Positions 14,597 to 23,850 of a stretch of DNA of 64,000 nucleotides are shown here, in pieces. The DNA comes from JAAXKN01 sp036261625 (lineage in GTDB: Bacteria; Bacteroidota; Ignavibacteria; Ignavibacteriales; SURF-24): positions 131,560 through 195,559 of the forward strand of contig DATAKL010000007.1 of the NCBI GenBank assembly GCA_036261625.1. The letters are read 5' to 3'. The translations under genes were made by a program, and so were the position numbers. Within the stretch, counting starts at the first letter, position 1; each line of letters starts with the position of its first letter. The notes under the pieces were generated by a model. The model did not search any database. It saw nothing but the letters and a program-made list of their open reading frames with translations, and was not told the origin of the DNA.

Positions 14597-16915
14597 ATGA
14601 ATAACCACCAAAAGTCTCAAAGCGAAGAACCGATGCGAATGACTCATTTGCTGGAGATTATATACAGGCAGAAATGGACAATAATTGCTACTTTTTTAAC
14701 GGTCATCAGTTTTGCGCTTATCCTTACGCTCTTACAGAAAAAAGTCTACGAAGCTAATACCTCAATTATTGTAGATGAGAGCCCGGCCAATATGGCGCTT
14801 GGCTTAGGCAACCCGGATTCGAAAACAGACAAAGTCCAGATCCAGGCTGAAGTCCTTCAGTCGCGCGACCTGATGTCTCACGTTGCCGAAAAACTGCTCG
14901 ACAGGGTTTACCTGGACCCGAACCACCCGAATGATACACTCCTTATTATACGCGATGCCAGGAAGTTGCAGAATGTAACAGACCTGTCCTCGCCCAGGAT
15001 GCTTGAAGGAGTAATCAAGCAGCTTAGAAACTCCATGGAACTCATGACCAAGAAAGGAATGAACGTCATAAAACTTTCCTTCAGAAGTCACAGCCCGGAG
15101 GAGGCTGCACTCATTGCCAACTTGTTCATTGATACATATTACGATCGTGACCTCAACAGAATCCGCTCCAATTCCTCGGAGCTCAGGGCATTCCTTGAAA
15201 AGCAAAGTGCAATTAAAGCCAGGGACCTGGCCAGAAGCGACTCTGCCCTGCAGAGCTATATGCAGACGAACAACGTAACGGCTCTTGACCTCGAGTCGAA
15301 CATAGCCAATAACAAGGTAGCCCAGCTCCAGAGCGACCTTGAATCCGCCGACATAGAATACCAGAAAAACAGGCTCCTGCTCGAGAGTTACAAAAAAGAG
15401 CTCGCACGCCTGAGCCCGCAGGTGGCGCAGAAGATTGTCTCGGGCGATGACCTCTATATCAAGGAACTTCAGCAGGAAATAGCAAGAAAAGAAGCCCAGC
15501 TCGACATCTCAAAAGTCGTTAGCTCAGCTGAGGCACAAAGGCCTGAATATAAAAGCCAGCTCAACAAGACCAGCCGTGCAATAGATTCACTGCGCTCGAT
15601 TCTAAATGCCAGAACGAAGGATTACGTTAAAAGCTCGATGAGCAACTATTCCATTACCGGCGGAGCCTCAGGAACAGATCAGGGGAATATCATTTCAGAG
15701 CTCTCGGGTCAGATCCAGCAGCTGCAGGTAAAACAGAACACTTTAGAACTCAACAGGAAAATGCTCTCAGAGAACCTGGGAAAGTATAAAGGCAGGCTCA
15801 GCCAGCTTCCAAAGGAAAGCATTACACTTGCAAAGCTTCAGCGCGACCGTGCTTTTAATGAAAAAGTAGCCGAAGACCTTAAGGCAAAATACCAGGAGGC
15901 TATGCTTGCCGAACGTTCCACATTCGGGGAAATTCAGCTCCTCGACAAGGCTTCAGTGCCGCTCGAGCCGGTAAGTCCCAACGCCAGGTTTAACCTGATC
16001 ATAGGTGCAATTTCAGGGCTCAGTCTGGGTTTCATACTTGCCTTCATATTTAACTTTGCGAATAATAAAATTTATACCCCTAAAGATATTGAGTATCTGG
16101 GCTTCAGACTTCTGTCCACGATACCAAAACTTCAGCTTGAGCCTAAGACGAGCCCAAGGCTCCTTAAGGAGCACAGCGGCGCAGGAGGGGGTAAACATCC
16201 CTCCACGAGCCTCGTTACGGCTAAAAACCCGAACTCCGAAATTTACGAGTCTTACCTGCGCCTTGGCATTAATCTGGCCTACAGCCTCATGGAAAGGCGC
16301 TTTAAGTCGCTTTTAATTACCAGTGCGGGCCCCGGAGCAGGCAAGAGCGCCACGGCAATAAATGTATCCGTAACGCTGGCAAACCTGGGTAAATCGGTTC
16401 TGCTTATCGATACTGATATCAGGCGGCCCGTAGTACACAAGTACTTCAGTAAATCGATGACGCCGGGGCTCACGGATTACCTCCTGGAACAAAGGCAGAT
16501 TGAGGATATAATTCAGCCCACGCTCGTCAAGGGGCTGGATGTTATCACCTGCGGCGGAAAGCTCTTAAATCCATCGCTTATCCTCTCCTCAGCCAAGATG
16601 CGCTACCTTGTAGAGGAGGATACAAGCCGCTACGACTTTATTGTCTATGACGCGCCCCCGTTAAATCCTGTTACCGATGCAATTCATCTGGCGAAACTTG
16701 TGGACGAGGTAATACTGGTCGCCAGGGCAGAAAAGACACAGGCCGAAGAGCTTAAAAGGGCTAACGAGCTCCTGCAGCAGGTGAATGTTGCCGTTAGCGG
16801 GGTGGTCCTTAACGATTTTGATACATCGAAGGCCCCTTTCTCCGGTAAACACTACGGTTATTACGCATATAATGAAGACGTACCGAAAAAAAGAAGATTC
16901 GGAGGGAGGAATTAA
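14597..16915 (+). CDS. Wzz/BY-kinase: polysaccharide co-polymerase with tyrosine autokinase
   Basis: A 772-residue inner-membrane protein controlling polysaccharide chain length and export, as in Wzc. An N-terminal Wzz segment with a membrane helix at about 27-50 is followed by a long coiled-coil periplasmic part (about 180-450) and a second membrane helix near 470-490 with the proline-rich PLEPVSPNARF before it. The cytoplasmic BY-kinase has Walker A GPGAGKS (Lys583), Walker A' VLLIDTDIRRP (Asp605, Asp607) and Walker B FIVYDAPP (Asp685). A C-terminal tyrosine cluster HYGYYAYNED is the likely autophosphorylation tail. AAAGGA precedes the ATG. No separate tyrosine phosphatase gene is seen nearby. 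Confidence 0.94.
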   Translation: MNNHQKSQSEEPMRMTHLLEIIYRQKWTIIATFLTVISFALILTLLQKKVYEANTSIIVDESPANMALGLGNPDSKTDKVQIQAEVLQSRDLMSHVAEKLLDRVYLDPNHPNDTLLIIRDARKLQNVTDLSSPRMLEGVIKQLRNSMELMTKKGMNVIKLSFRSHSPEEAALIANLFIDTYYDRDLNRIRSNSSELRAFLEKQSAIKARDLARSDSALQSYMQTNNVTALDLESNIANNKVAQLQSDLESADIEYQKNRLLLESYKKELARLSPQVAQKIVSGDDLYIKELQQEIARKEAQLDISKVVSSAEAQRPEYKSQLNKTSRAIDSLRSILNARTKDYVKSSMSNYSITGGASGTDQGNIISELSGQIQQLQVKQNTLELNRKMLSENLGKYKGRLSQLPKESITLAKLQRDRAFNEKVAEDLKAKYQEAMLAERSTFGEIQLLDKASVPLEPVSPNARFNLIIGAISGLSLGFILAFIFNFANNKIYTPKDIEYLGFRLLSTIPKLQLEPKTSPRLLKEHSGAGGGKHPSTSLVTAKNPNSEIYESYLRLGINLAYSLMERRFKSLLITSAGPGAGKSATAINVSVTLANLGKSVLLIDTDIRRPVVHKYFSKSMTPGLTDYLLEQRQIEDIIQPTLVKGLDVITCGGKLLNPSLILSSAKMRYLVEEDTSRYDFIVYDAPPLNPVTDAIHLAKLVDEVILVARAEKTQAEELKRANELLQQVNVAVSGVVLNDFDTSKAPFSGKHYGYYAYNEDVPKKRRFGGRN

Positions 16916-16939
16916 AAATTAAAAATTAAAAATTAAAAA
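16912..16939. repeat. Four tandem TTAAAAA units at the BY-kinase stop
   Basis: Four exact 7-bp TTAAAAA units, the first overlapping the stop codon. Similar ATTAAAAATTAAG text recurs up to 16990. It may reflect slippage; no function is evident. Confidence 0.7.
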
Positions 16940-17000
16940 GTGGAAGACAATTCATAATTCAACATTCAGCATTAAAAATTAAGCATTAAAGAGGGGTTAG

Positions 17001-17462
17001 ATGAATAGATCTGTTGTTATGTTTATTGTCGTTTTTATTGCCGTTTTGGGTTCTGATGCCTTCGCTCAGACGGCGTATTATAAGATTGAAAGCGAGGGCG
17101 GGGAACTGATGAAAAAAGTTAATATCTGGGGCTATGTGAAAAACCCGGGACGATATGAGGTGCCCGCATCCACTAATCTCATTCAGATAATTGCTTATGC
17201 CGGAGGCCCGCGCGACCACGCACTAATGGATGAGGTGAAAGTCTACAGGGAAACCGAAGCAGGCCGACCGCTCATTAAGGAAGTTGATATTGAGGAACCC
17301 TCCAAAGTCCGCCAGACGGACCTTCAGATACTCAATGAGGATACCATTGTCATAGACCACAGCTCAACTGTTACAATCGGTGAGGTCTTCAGCTTTATAG
17401 GCACTCCTGTTGCCATTGTAACAAGCCTGATACTGATTGCCGACCGTTTGGCAAAAAGATAA
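17001..17462 (+). CDS. Short SLBB-domain secreted protein, polysaccharide export-associated
   Basis: 153 residues with a signal peptide (SVVMFIVVFIAVLGSDAFA) and one SLBB-like domain at about 38-115: VNIWGYVKNPGRYEVPAST, then IIAYAGGPRDHA. A hydrophobic stretch near the C-terminus (GTPVAIVTSLILIADRL) could anchor it. It lacks the polysaccharide export (PES) domain and lipobox of Wza-type channels, so it is not a complete exporter. It follows the BY-kinase by 85 bases. A helper of an outer-membrane channel encoded elsewhere is the likely role. Confidence 0.75.
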   Translation: MNRSVVMFIVVFIAVLGSDAFAQTAYYKIESEGGELMKKVNIWGYVKNPGRYEVPASTNLIQIIAYAGGPRDHALMDEVKVYRETEAGRPLIKEVDIEEPSKVRQTDLQILNEDTIVIDHSSTVTIGEVFSFIGTPVAIVTSLILIADRLAKR

Positions 17463-17491
17463 TTTCAAAAGTACAAAACCAAGGGAATTTT

Positions 17492-18910
17492 ATGAAACTC
17501 ATAGATAAGATTAACAATCAGAGCGCAATTGTTGGCGTTATTGGCCTGGGATATGTAGGACTGCCGCTTAGTCTGGAATTTGCAATAAAAGGATTTAATG
17601 TTATCGGTTTTGACCTGGACGCAAAAAAAATTACTTCACTTTTAGAGAAAAAAAGCTACATAAAGCATATCAGTGAGGAAAAAATAAAACAGGCAGCTGC
17701 AACCGGAAGGTTTACTTCAACTACAGACTTTTCGCGCCTCAGGGAGCCGGATGCAATTATTATCTGCGTGCCTACTCCTCTTAATGAGCACCGCGAGCCT
17801 GACATGAGCTACGTTATAAATACTGCAGAAACAGTAGCACGGTACTTAAGAGAGGGGCAGCTGGTTGTTCTTGAATCCACAACCTATCCCGGAACCACTG
17901 ATGAAATACTTCTGCCGATGTTTGAAAGGATAGTTAAAAAACCTGCCCTTGAGGTGGCAGGTCTTTCATCTGAGGAATCTTCAAAAGAGGAATCTTTAAA
18001 AGAGGAATCTTCAGCAGAGGGATTTTCAGCCGGAGAACTCACGATGAAGGTGGGAGAGGATTTCTTCCTGGCGTTTTCACCCGAAAGGGAGGATCCGAAT
18101 AATGCAAACTACACAACTTCCACAATTCCGAAGGTCGTTGGGGGCGTGACGCCGAAGTGCCTGGAGGCTGCCGAGGCCTTATACGGGCATGTAATAGAAA
18201 AAACAGTTCCTGTCAGCTCCACACGTGTGGCTGAGGCTGCAAAACTGCTGGAGAATATTTACCGCTCGGTTAATATTGCCCTTGTCAATGAACTTAAGCT
18301 GGTCTTTAACAAAATGAATATCGACGTCTGGGAGGTAATCAGTGCCGCCTCGACAAAGCCTTTCGGCTTCCAGCCCTTCTACCCGGGGCCCGGCCTTGGG
18401 GGGCACTGCATCCCGATAGATCCTTTTTATCTGACCTGGAAGGCCAGGGAAAACGACATCAACACAAGATTTATTGAGCTGGCCGGAGAGGTCAATACAT
18501 CGATGCCTTACTATGTTGTCGAGAAGGCTTTTGAAGCCCTGAATATGCAGAAAAAATCGCTCAACGGCTCCAGAATTCTCATTCTCGGGGCGGCCTACAA
18601 AAAAGACATAGACGATACAAGGGAAAGTCCTTCTCTTAAACTTATAGAAATCTTCAGGGAAAAGGGCGCCCTTGTGGATTACAGTGACCCTTTTATGCCA
18701 AAACTGCCCAGAACGAGGAAGTATAACTTTGATATGGTTTCGGTTGAACTTACTCCTGAATGTCTCGCAGGATACGACCTTGTAGTCCTCAGCACCGATC
18801 ATTCAGACTTCGACTACAATATGATCATTCAGAGTGCTTCTTTAATTCTGGACACAAGAAACGCATTCGGCAAAAGGGGAATTAAGAATTCAAAGGTAGT
18901 CAAAGCATGA
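17492..18910 (+). CDS. Nucleotide-sugar 6-dehydrogenase (UDP-GlcNAc/ManNAc type, WbpA/WecC/TviB-like)
   Basis: NAD-dependent four-electron oxidation of a UDP-N-acetylhexosamine to the uronic acid, providing a charged sugar. Seen: the Rossmann motif GVIGLGYVGLPLSLEF, VPTPLNEHREPD, VLESTTYPGTTDEI, FSPEREDPNN and the catalytic Cys306 in GLGGHCIPIDP; the C-terminal NAD/UDP domain contains LGAAYKKDIDDTRESPS. At 472 residues it is longer than usual because of a Ser/Glu-rich insert at about 155-185, encoded by four 15-bp repeats (17972-18031). The exact sugar cannot be assigned. It ends in a 4-base overlap with the flippase gene. Confidence 0.92.
   Translation: MKLIDKINNQSAIVGVIGLGYVGLPLSLEFAIKGFNVIGFDLDAKKITSLLEKKSYIKHISEEKIKQAAATGRFTSTTDFSRLREPDAIIICVPTPLNEHREPDMSYVINTAETVARYLREGQLVVLESTTYPGTTDEILLPMFERIVKKPALEVAGLSSEESSKEESLKEESSAEGFSAGELTMKVGEDFFLAFSPEREDPNNANYTTSTIPKVVGGVTPKCLEAAEALYGHVIEKTVPVSSTRVAEAAKLLENIYRSVNIALVNELKLVFNKMNIDVWEVISAASTKPFGFQPFYPGPGLGGHCIPIDPFYLTWKARENDINTRFIELAGEVNTSMPYYVVEKAFEALNMQKKSLNGSRILILGAAYKKDIDDTRESPSLKLIEIFREKGALVDYSDPFMPKLPRTRKYNFDMVSVELTPECLAGYDLVVLSTDHSDFDYNMIIQSASLILDTRNAFGKRGIKNSKVVKA
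17972..18031 (+). repeat. Four in-frame 15-bp repeats in the dehydrogenase gene
   Basis: Unit GAGGAATCTTCAAAA, present as one exact copy, one with a single change and two increasingly diverged copies. It encodes about EESSK per unit at residues 161-180. The insert lies between conserved parts of the enzyme, just before GEDFFLAFSPERE. Confidence 0.85.
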
Positions 18911-20271
18911 TAAATAAAACTGATTCTGTAGCCGGGAGTTCTTACAAAGTGCTTGGTGGTGCAATCTCCCGCTGGAAACAGGGAAAATTACTTTTGGATT
19001 TTATCCGTGAAAATAAACTGAAAGAAAAGTTCTTGGGTGAGACTTCCTGGTTCCTTATTTCGAACATGATATACAGTGCCTCGACCTATCTGGTGGGGTT
19101 TCTGATTCCTTATCTGCTTGATACAAATAACATGGCTTTCTTTTCCTCGGGAAATCAGATACTCATGGTCCTTGCCTTTATTTTCGAGCTGGGATTTTCC
19201 ATAAGCTTTCTCAGGTTTTACCAGCTCGATAAGTCAGTCAGGTACATAAACAGCTATCTGCAGATGATACTGTTTGCTGCAATAATAATTATAGGGCTTT
19301 ATTTCAGCAGCTTCTTTAACAGGCTCTTTAATGTGGATGAACTTCCAGTGGAAGCCTCATTCCTGTATTTTCTTGTTATTGCACAGCTGGCCTGGTTCTT
19401 TATAAAGAACTGGCTTCTGGCAATAAATAAAATAAAAACACTGTTTATTCATTCCACTCTGATACTATTTCTCAGGATAGCTTTCCTCCTTCATCTTTAC
19501 TATTTGAAGGATTTTTCAATAAGGCAGCTTTTTCTGGAAACACTCTTCTTCCCGTTCATAGCAGTAATTATCCATTTGCTGTGGGTCAACTCGAAACTGA
19601 TTCTGGAATCCCTGCGCCTGTATAATGTCTTTTCTTTTTCAATTATAAAAAAAGCCGCCTTCAAGGTTTATTCTTTCCTCAGGTTTTCAACTTTAACCTA
19701 CATCTCAGGCTTCCTTTACCTCTATACAGTAAGATATCTGGTTATTTACATGACGGGAAAGAATAACCTGGTTGTTGCCGATCTGGGTTATGCAATGACC
19801 TTTATAGGAATTATTCTTGTTTTCCATACTACCTTCAGAAACTACCTGGTTGCACGGCTCAGCATGGATAAGGCTGACTTTATAAAAGCCTATATTCAGA
19901 ATATTAAAAGGATGTCCAGGCACTTTATTGCTCTTATTGTATTTACTTCAGCCCTTCTTTCATATGTTGTTTACCTGATAAGACCCGGCTATCTGTCATT
20001 CAATACCGTTATATTTTCCTTTATTCTTTTTACATCCACTTTTCTTAATGTATACCTGGGACTTTTCACGGTTTTGTCGAAAACATACGACTATAATAAG
20101 CTTGAAGTGCTGCTGAACATAATAAGATTTCTGCTGGTTGTTCTGATTACACACCTTCTGGTGGAAAGTAACTTAATTCTGGGAATTATTCTGATAAATC
20201 TGGTAATGGTTACGGGAGAATACGTTTACGCAAATATTTTAATAAGAAGAATAAGTTATGTTCAGGCTTAA
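18907..20271 (+). CDS. Wzx-like polysaccharide flippase (MATE/MOP superfamily)
   Basis: A 454-residue integral membrane protein with about 12 hydrophobic segments, starting after a basic N-terminal tail of roughly 50 residues. Position between a nucleotide-sugar dehydrogenase and a polymerase, plus length and topology, support a lipid-linked repeat-unit flippase. No catalytic motif is expected for this family. It overlaps the upstream gene by 4 bases (ATGA) and the downstream polymerase by 14 bases. Confidence 0.82.
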   Translation: MINKTDSVAGSSYKVLGGAISRWKQGKLLLDFIRENKLKEKFLGETSWFLISNMIYSASTYLVGFLIPYLLDTNNMAFFSSGNQILMVLAFIFELGFSISFLRFYQLDKSVRYINSYLQMILFAAIIIIGLYFSSFFNRLFNVDELPVEASFLYFLVIAQLAWFFIKNWLLAINKIKTLFIHSTLILFLRIAFLLHLYYLKDFSIRQLFLETLFFPFIAVIIHLLWVNSKLILESLRLYNVFSFSIIKKAAFKVYSFLRFSTLTYISGFLYLYTVRYLVIYMTGKNNLVVADLGYAMTFIGIILVFHTTFRNYLVARLSMDKADFIKAYIQNIKRMSRHFIALIVFTSALLSYVVYLIRPGYLSFNTVIFSFILFTSTFLNVYLGLFTVLSKTYDYNKLEVLLNIIRFLLVVLITHLLVESNLILGIILINLVMVTGEYVYANILIRRISYVQA

Positions 20272-21550
20272 CTTCATAAGAATATTAAGAAGTTCAATTG
20301 TATTTCTTTTTATTTTCAGCATTTTCAACGATAACCTTCTTGTCGACAGTTTCGGTGAAAATGCGCTTAAGGCCATATTTCTTGTTTTTATTCTTGCCAA
20401 TCTGAAGAGATTTTACCGGAACATTATGAACGTCAGCATGTTAAGCTACATAAAGCCTTTTTTTGTATTCCTTACACTGACTTACTTTGTTATGCTCGTT
20501 AACTTCTCAGGCTTTGAAAGGCTTTTTGAAAATTCGCTTCTGTGGGTTTCCATGCTTGCCATTGTTGTCTATTTTATAAATTATGATCTGAAAGAAATCC
20601 TCTTGATGATCTGGATATCTCTTCTTCTGTCGGCATTTTATGCATTCATATCCGATCCGATATCGCAGTGGACCTTCAGAAAAACCGGCGGCACAGGGGA
20701 CCCGAATGAGTTTGCAGCCCAGATGCTGGCCGTTATACCGGTTGCGGTTTATCTTTTTAAGACAAGCAAAAAACTTGTTTACAAAATAATATTCATGGCT
20801 TTTTCAGTTCCGGTCTTCCTCTACGCAATTTTCCTTGCCGGTTCCATGTCGAGCTTTCTTGCTCTGGGTTTTCTAATTCCTGCAGTACTGATAAGAAATA
20901 TGAGTCTTTCTTTTACCAGGAGCCTTATTGCCTTGGGTCTCGGCTTTATGATGTTTATGATAACTTTGCTTGTTTTCCAGGAGCCTCTGGAGAATACCGC
21001 AGCAGTACAGAACATGCTCGGCAGGACGCAGGAGACAGGAACGGCACAGACGAGATTCGACAGCTGGAAGGCTGGTATTAATATGTTCATAGATAAGCCG
21101 CTCCTTGGGGTAGGGATGAGGCAGTACGCAGAATACTCTCCGATGTATTCAAAAACCTTCCTGAGTGCAGATTCTGTTGCGCCTCACAACATGTTCATCG
21201 AGGTGCTCGCTGAATCAGGGATTATTGTCTTCATCAGTTTCGTTCTCTTTCTAATTGATCTGCTGGCAAAACATTTTAATGAGATAAGAAAAAGCGAGTA
21301 CTTCTGGCTTTACATGTCGCTTTTGGCCTATGTTTTAATGGGTTTTACAATCGGAATAACATACAACAAGTTCTTCTGGCTTACAGTTGCTCTAATAATG
21401 AATGTGCACAGGCAATTAAGGACAGAACCGTTTGAAAAGCTGGTGCTTGAGGAGGATGGGGAAGTACAGAATTTTGCTTCAAAGATTATAAACATTGACA
21501 TAAAAGAAAATCCTCAGGCCAACAGAATAAGCCGGAGGAAACTGACTTAA
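20258..21550 (+). CDS. O-antigen polymerase/ligase-like membrane protein (Wzy_C family)
   Basis: 430 residues with about 10-12 membrane segments. A large periplasmic loop carries the Wzy_C-type region: GRTQETGTAQTRFDSWKAG, PLLGVGMRQYAEYSP and APHNMFIEVLAESG, where Arg and His residues are typical of O-antigen polymerases and ligases. It probably polymerises the flipped repeat units. The start is the ATG at 20258, inside the end of the flippase gene. The C-terminal 45 residues are hydrophilic. Confidence 0.85.
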   Translation: MFRLNFIRILRSSIVFLFIFSIFNDNLLVDSFGENALKAIFLVFILANLKRFYRNIMNVSMLSYIKPFFVFLTLTYFVMLVNFSGFERLFENSLLWVSMLAIVVYFINYDLKEILLMIWISLLLSAFYAFISDPISQWTFRKTGGTGDPNEFAAQMLAVIPVAVYLFKTSKKLVYKIIFMAFSVPVFLYAIFLAGSMSSFLALGFLIPAVLIRNMSLSFTRSLIALGLGFMMFMITLLVFQEPLENTAAVQNMLGRTQETGTAQTRFDSWKAGINMFIDKPLLGVGMRQYAEYSPMYSKTFLSADSVAPHNMFIEVLAESGIIVFISFVLFLIDLLAKHFNEIRKSEYFWLYMSLLAYVLMGFTIGITYNKFFWLTVALIMNVHRQLRTEPFEKLVLEEDGEVQNFASKIINIDIKENPQANRISRRKLT

Positions 21551-21666
21551 AACGTGAAAAGGAGAAGCTGCCGCAGAGAGGGGGAAGATGCCCAAAGGTT
21601 TTTCAGGCCTTATGAAGTTTCAGGTAGTCTTCAAGTCGAATTAACAAATAACATTGGGAAAAAAAT

Positions 21667-22806
21667 ATGAAAGTTGTACATATAATATCGTCTTTTGGTC
21701 CCGGAGGAGCCGAGCTTTTGATTAAGGATCTGGCTATAAACACCAGGAAGGATATTCTTGTTGAAATCTGGGCAGTTGGCAGGGGGGAGGATAAGGAATT
21801 TGAAAGCAGGTTTAAAAAAGAGCTCTTCAGCCATAATATTGCATATGCAGAAATCGGGAAAACTCCCGGCAAGGGATGGCTTGGAACAATTGCAAGGATA
21901 AGAAAACTCATTATGGTTAGAAAGCCTGATGTGATAAACACCCACTCCGAGCTGGCAACATTTTACACCTCACTTGCAAAAATAGGCACCAGGGTTAAGA
22001 TTGCACAGACCGTGCATAATACAGTTGTTACATACCCGTTCCTTCAAAGAACTCTTGCCAGGACTTTTGTAAGCAGGTTTGTTGCAATTTCCGACAAATG
22101 CAAAGATATAATCATACATCACATAAATCCCGGCGAAAATAAAATAACTAAGATTTATACAGGTGTAAATGTACAGAAATTCCAGCGGGGGGATAGAGTA
22201 ATCCGCCCGGAAGTAAAGAGTCTCATTATAATCGGCCGCCTTGCAGTGCAGAAAGACCACCACACGCTCTTAAGGGCTTTTGCGATATTAAAAGACAGGC
22301 TTCTTAAAGAAGGTATTACCCCTCCGGTCCTAAATATTGCAGGAACAGGAGCCTTAAAAGAAGAATTGATGGAGCTTTCCAGGAATCTTGAACTGCAGGA
22401 CTATGCGAAGTTCCTTGGAGTAAGGAGCGACATCCCGGAGCTCCTATACGAAAACGACATCTGGATAATGTCCTCAAGGTGGGAAGGGCTCTCACTTTCA
22501 ATGCTGGAGGCCATGGCCTCAGGCATTCCGATTGTTGCAACGGATGTCGGTAGCAACAGTGAAGTTATTGAAAACAATATAAACGGGAGCCTGGTGGAAA
22601 AGGAAAATCCCGAAATGCTTGCCGAGGCAGTATACTGTCTTATGAAGAATCCTGAAAAAAGGAAGCAGTATTCAGAAAATGCAAGAATCAAGGCGATGGA
22701 TTACAGCATGCAGGAATGCCTGAGAAAATATACGGAAGTTTACTTATCGCTGATGAGAAAACCGGAGTTCGCCGGCTTAAAGAATGTAAGGAAGGTGAAT
22801 GCTTGA
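21667..22806 (+). CDS. Glycosyltransferase family 4 (GT-B)
   Basis: 379 residues. N-terminal segment KVVHIISSFGPGGAELLIKDLA and the C-terminal GT4 donor-binding region IIIGRLAVQKDHHTLLRAF, then SSRWEGLSLSMLEAMASGIP with the conserved E-x7-E pattern, mark a retaining GT4 enzyme. It probably adds one sugar of the repeat unit on the cytoplasmic face; donor and acceptor are unknown. It follows the polymerase after about 115 bases. The downstream transferase starts within its stop codon region. Confidence 0.92.
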   Translation: MKVVHIISSFGPGGAELLIKDLAINTRKDILVEIWAVGRGEDKEFESRFKKELFSHNIAYAEIGKTPGKGWLGTIARIRKLIMVRKPDVINTHSELATFYTSLAKIGTRVKIAQTVHNTVVTYPFLQRTLARTFVSRFVAISDKCKDIIIHHINPGENKITKIYTGVNVQKFQRGDRVIRPEVKSLIIIGRLAVQKDHHTLLRAFAILKDRLLKEGITPPVLNIAGTGALKEELMELSRNLELQDYAKFLGVRSDIPELLYENDIWIMSSRWEGLSLSMLEAMASGIPIVATDVGSNSEVIENNINGSLVEKENPEMLAEAVYCLMKNPEKRKQYSENARIKAMDYSMQECLRKYTEVYLSLMRKPEFAGLKNVRKVNA

Positions 22807-23849
22807 AGAATTATTTAGACAGCCTTGAGGGCAATAAGAGTATGAATAAATCTTCAATTCTGATTATAGGAAAAACCCCTCCTCCAATCGGAGGGGTGTC
22901 GGTTCATATTGAAAGACTGCTCTACAGTTTAAGGCAGGATGATATCCCGTTCGAGTCAATGAGCCTCAGCCTTTCAACACTGAGGAAATTTATACCCGCA
23001 TACTTAAGATGCAGGATTATCCATCTTAATATTACAAGCGTATACGTAAGGGCTCTTTTAACTTTGACTTCATTTATACTTAATAAAAAGCATGTAAATA
23101 CATATCACGGCAATCTTGGCAGTAAGAAAAGAATTAAAAACATGTTTGATAAGGTGTCCATTTACTGCTCAGCCTATCCGGTTGTATTAAACGACGATTC
23201 AAGAGATTTTGCCATAAGATACAACAAAAGAACCATTAAGATATCGGCGTTCATTCCTCCGGCATCCGTGGAGCCTCTTAAGGATGAGATAAAAAGGGAA
23301 ATCGGGGCTCTGAGAGTCAATTTTAAGGAGCTCTATTGCACAAACGCCTATGGGATTATGTATGACGATAACAAACATGAAATATACGGCATAAGTGAAC
23401 TTGTCAGGGTATTCAGCAGTCTTTCGGACAGGGCACTCATACTCTCGGATCCGGCAGGCTCATATAAAAATTATTTTGAGAAGAATAACATAACGCCGGG
23501 TAAGAACATACTGATTATTTCAGAGCCTCACAGCTTTGTGGAAGTACTGAAGCTTACGGATACCTACATACGCAACACCTCAACCGATGGTGATTCTCTT
23601 TCTGTAAAGGAGGCGCTTTACTTAAGGAAAAATGTCATTGCCACAAATTGTGTTCAAAGACCCGAGGGGGTCATTCTCTGTGAAGTAAATAATTCAGATG
23701 ACCTCATTAGAAAAATAACTGAACCGGCCTTAAGGCCCGTAAGTGAATACCCGGTTATAAGCGGCTATCCGGACCTTAAGAGATTATATGAGGCGCTGTT
23801 TAACGGCAAAGAGGTTGTTTTCGAAAAAGTGCAGGAGGGGAAAGCATAA
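22803..23849 (+). CDS. Glycosyltransferase, GT4-like
   Basis: About 349 residues. The N-terminal IGKTPPPIGGVSVHIERLL and the C-terminal STDGDSLSVKEALYLRKNVIATN resemble GT-B transferases of polysaccharide clusters; the middle is poorly conserved. The proposed start is a TTG at 22803 that overlaps the upstream stop codon and sits five bases after GGAAGGTG. An ATG at 22842 is a reasonable alternative. Sugar specificity is unknown. Confidence 0.8.
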   Translation: MKNYLDSLEGNKSMNKSSILIIGKTPPPIGGVSVHIERLLYSLRQDDIPFESMSLSLSTLRKFIPAYLRCRIIHLNITSVYVRALLTLTSFILNKKHVNTYHGNLGSKKRIKNMFDKVSIYCSAYPVVLNDDSRDFAIRYNKRTIKISAFIPPASVEPLKDEIKREIGALRVNFKELYCTNAYGIMYDDNKHEIYGISELVRVFSSLSDRALILSDPAGSYKNYFEKNNITPGKNILIISEPHSFVEVLKLTDTYIRNTSTDGDSLSVKEALYLRKNVIATNCVQRPEGVILCEVNNSDDLIRKITEPALRPVSEYPVISGYPDLKRLYEALFNGKEVVFEKVQEGKA

Positions 23850-23850
23850 T

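Noticed and set aside
13981..14647. Minus-strand 74-75 residue frames in the polysaccharide leader
   Set aside because: Low-complexity translations without family motifs; they cover the hairpins and palindrome instead.
22716..22802. Long N-terminal extension of the second glycosyltransferase
   Set aside because: It lies wholly inside the previous gene; starts at 22803 or 22842 fit the family better.
23788..23850. Basic N-terminal extension of the two-domain oxidoreductase
   Set aside because: It overlaps the upstream gene, and the ATG at 23851 has an excellent AGGAGGGG.
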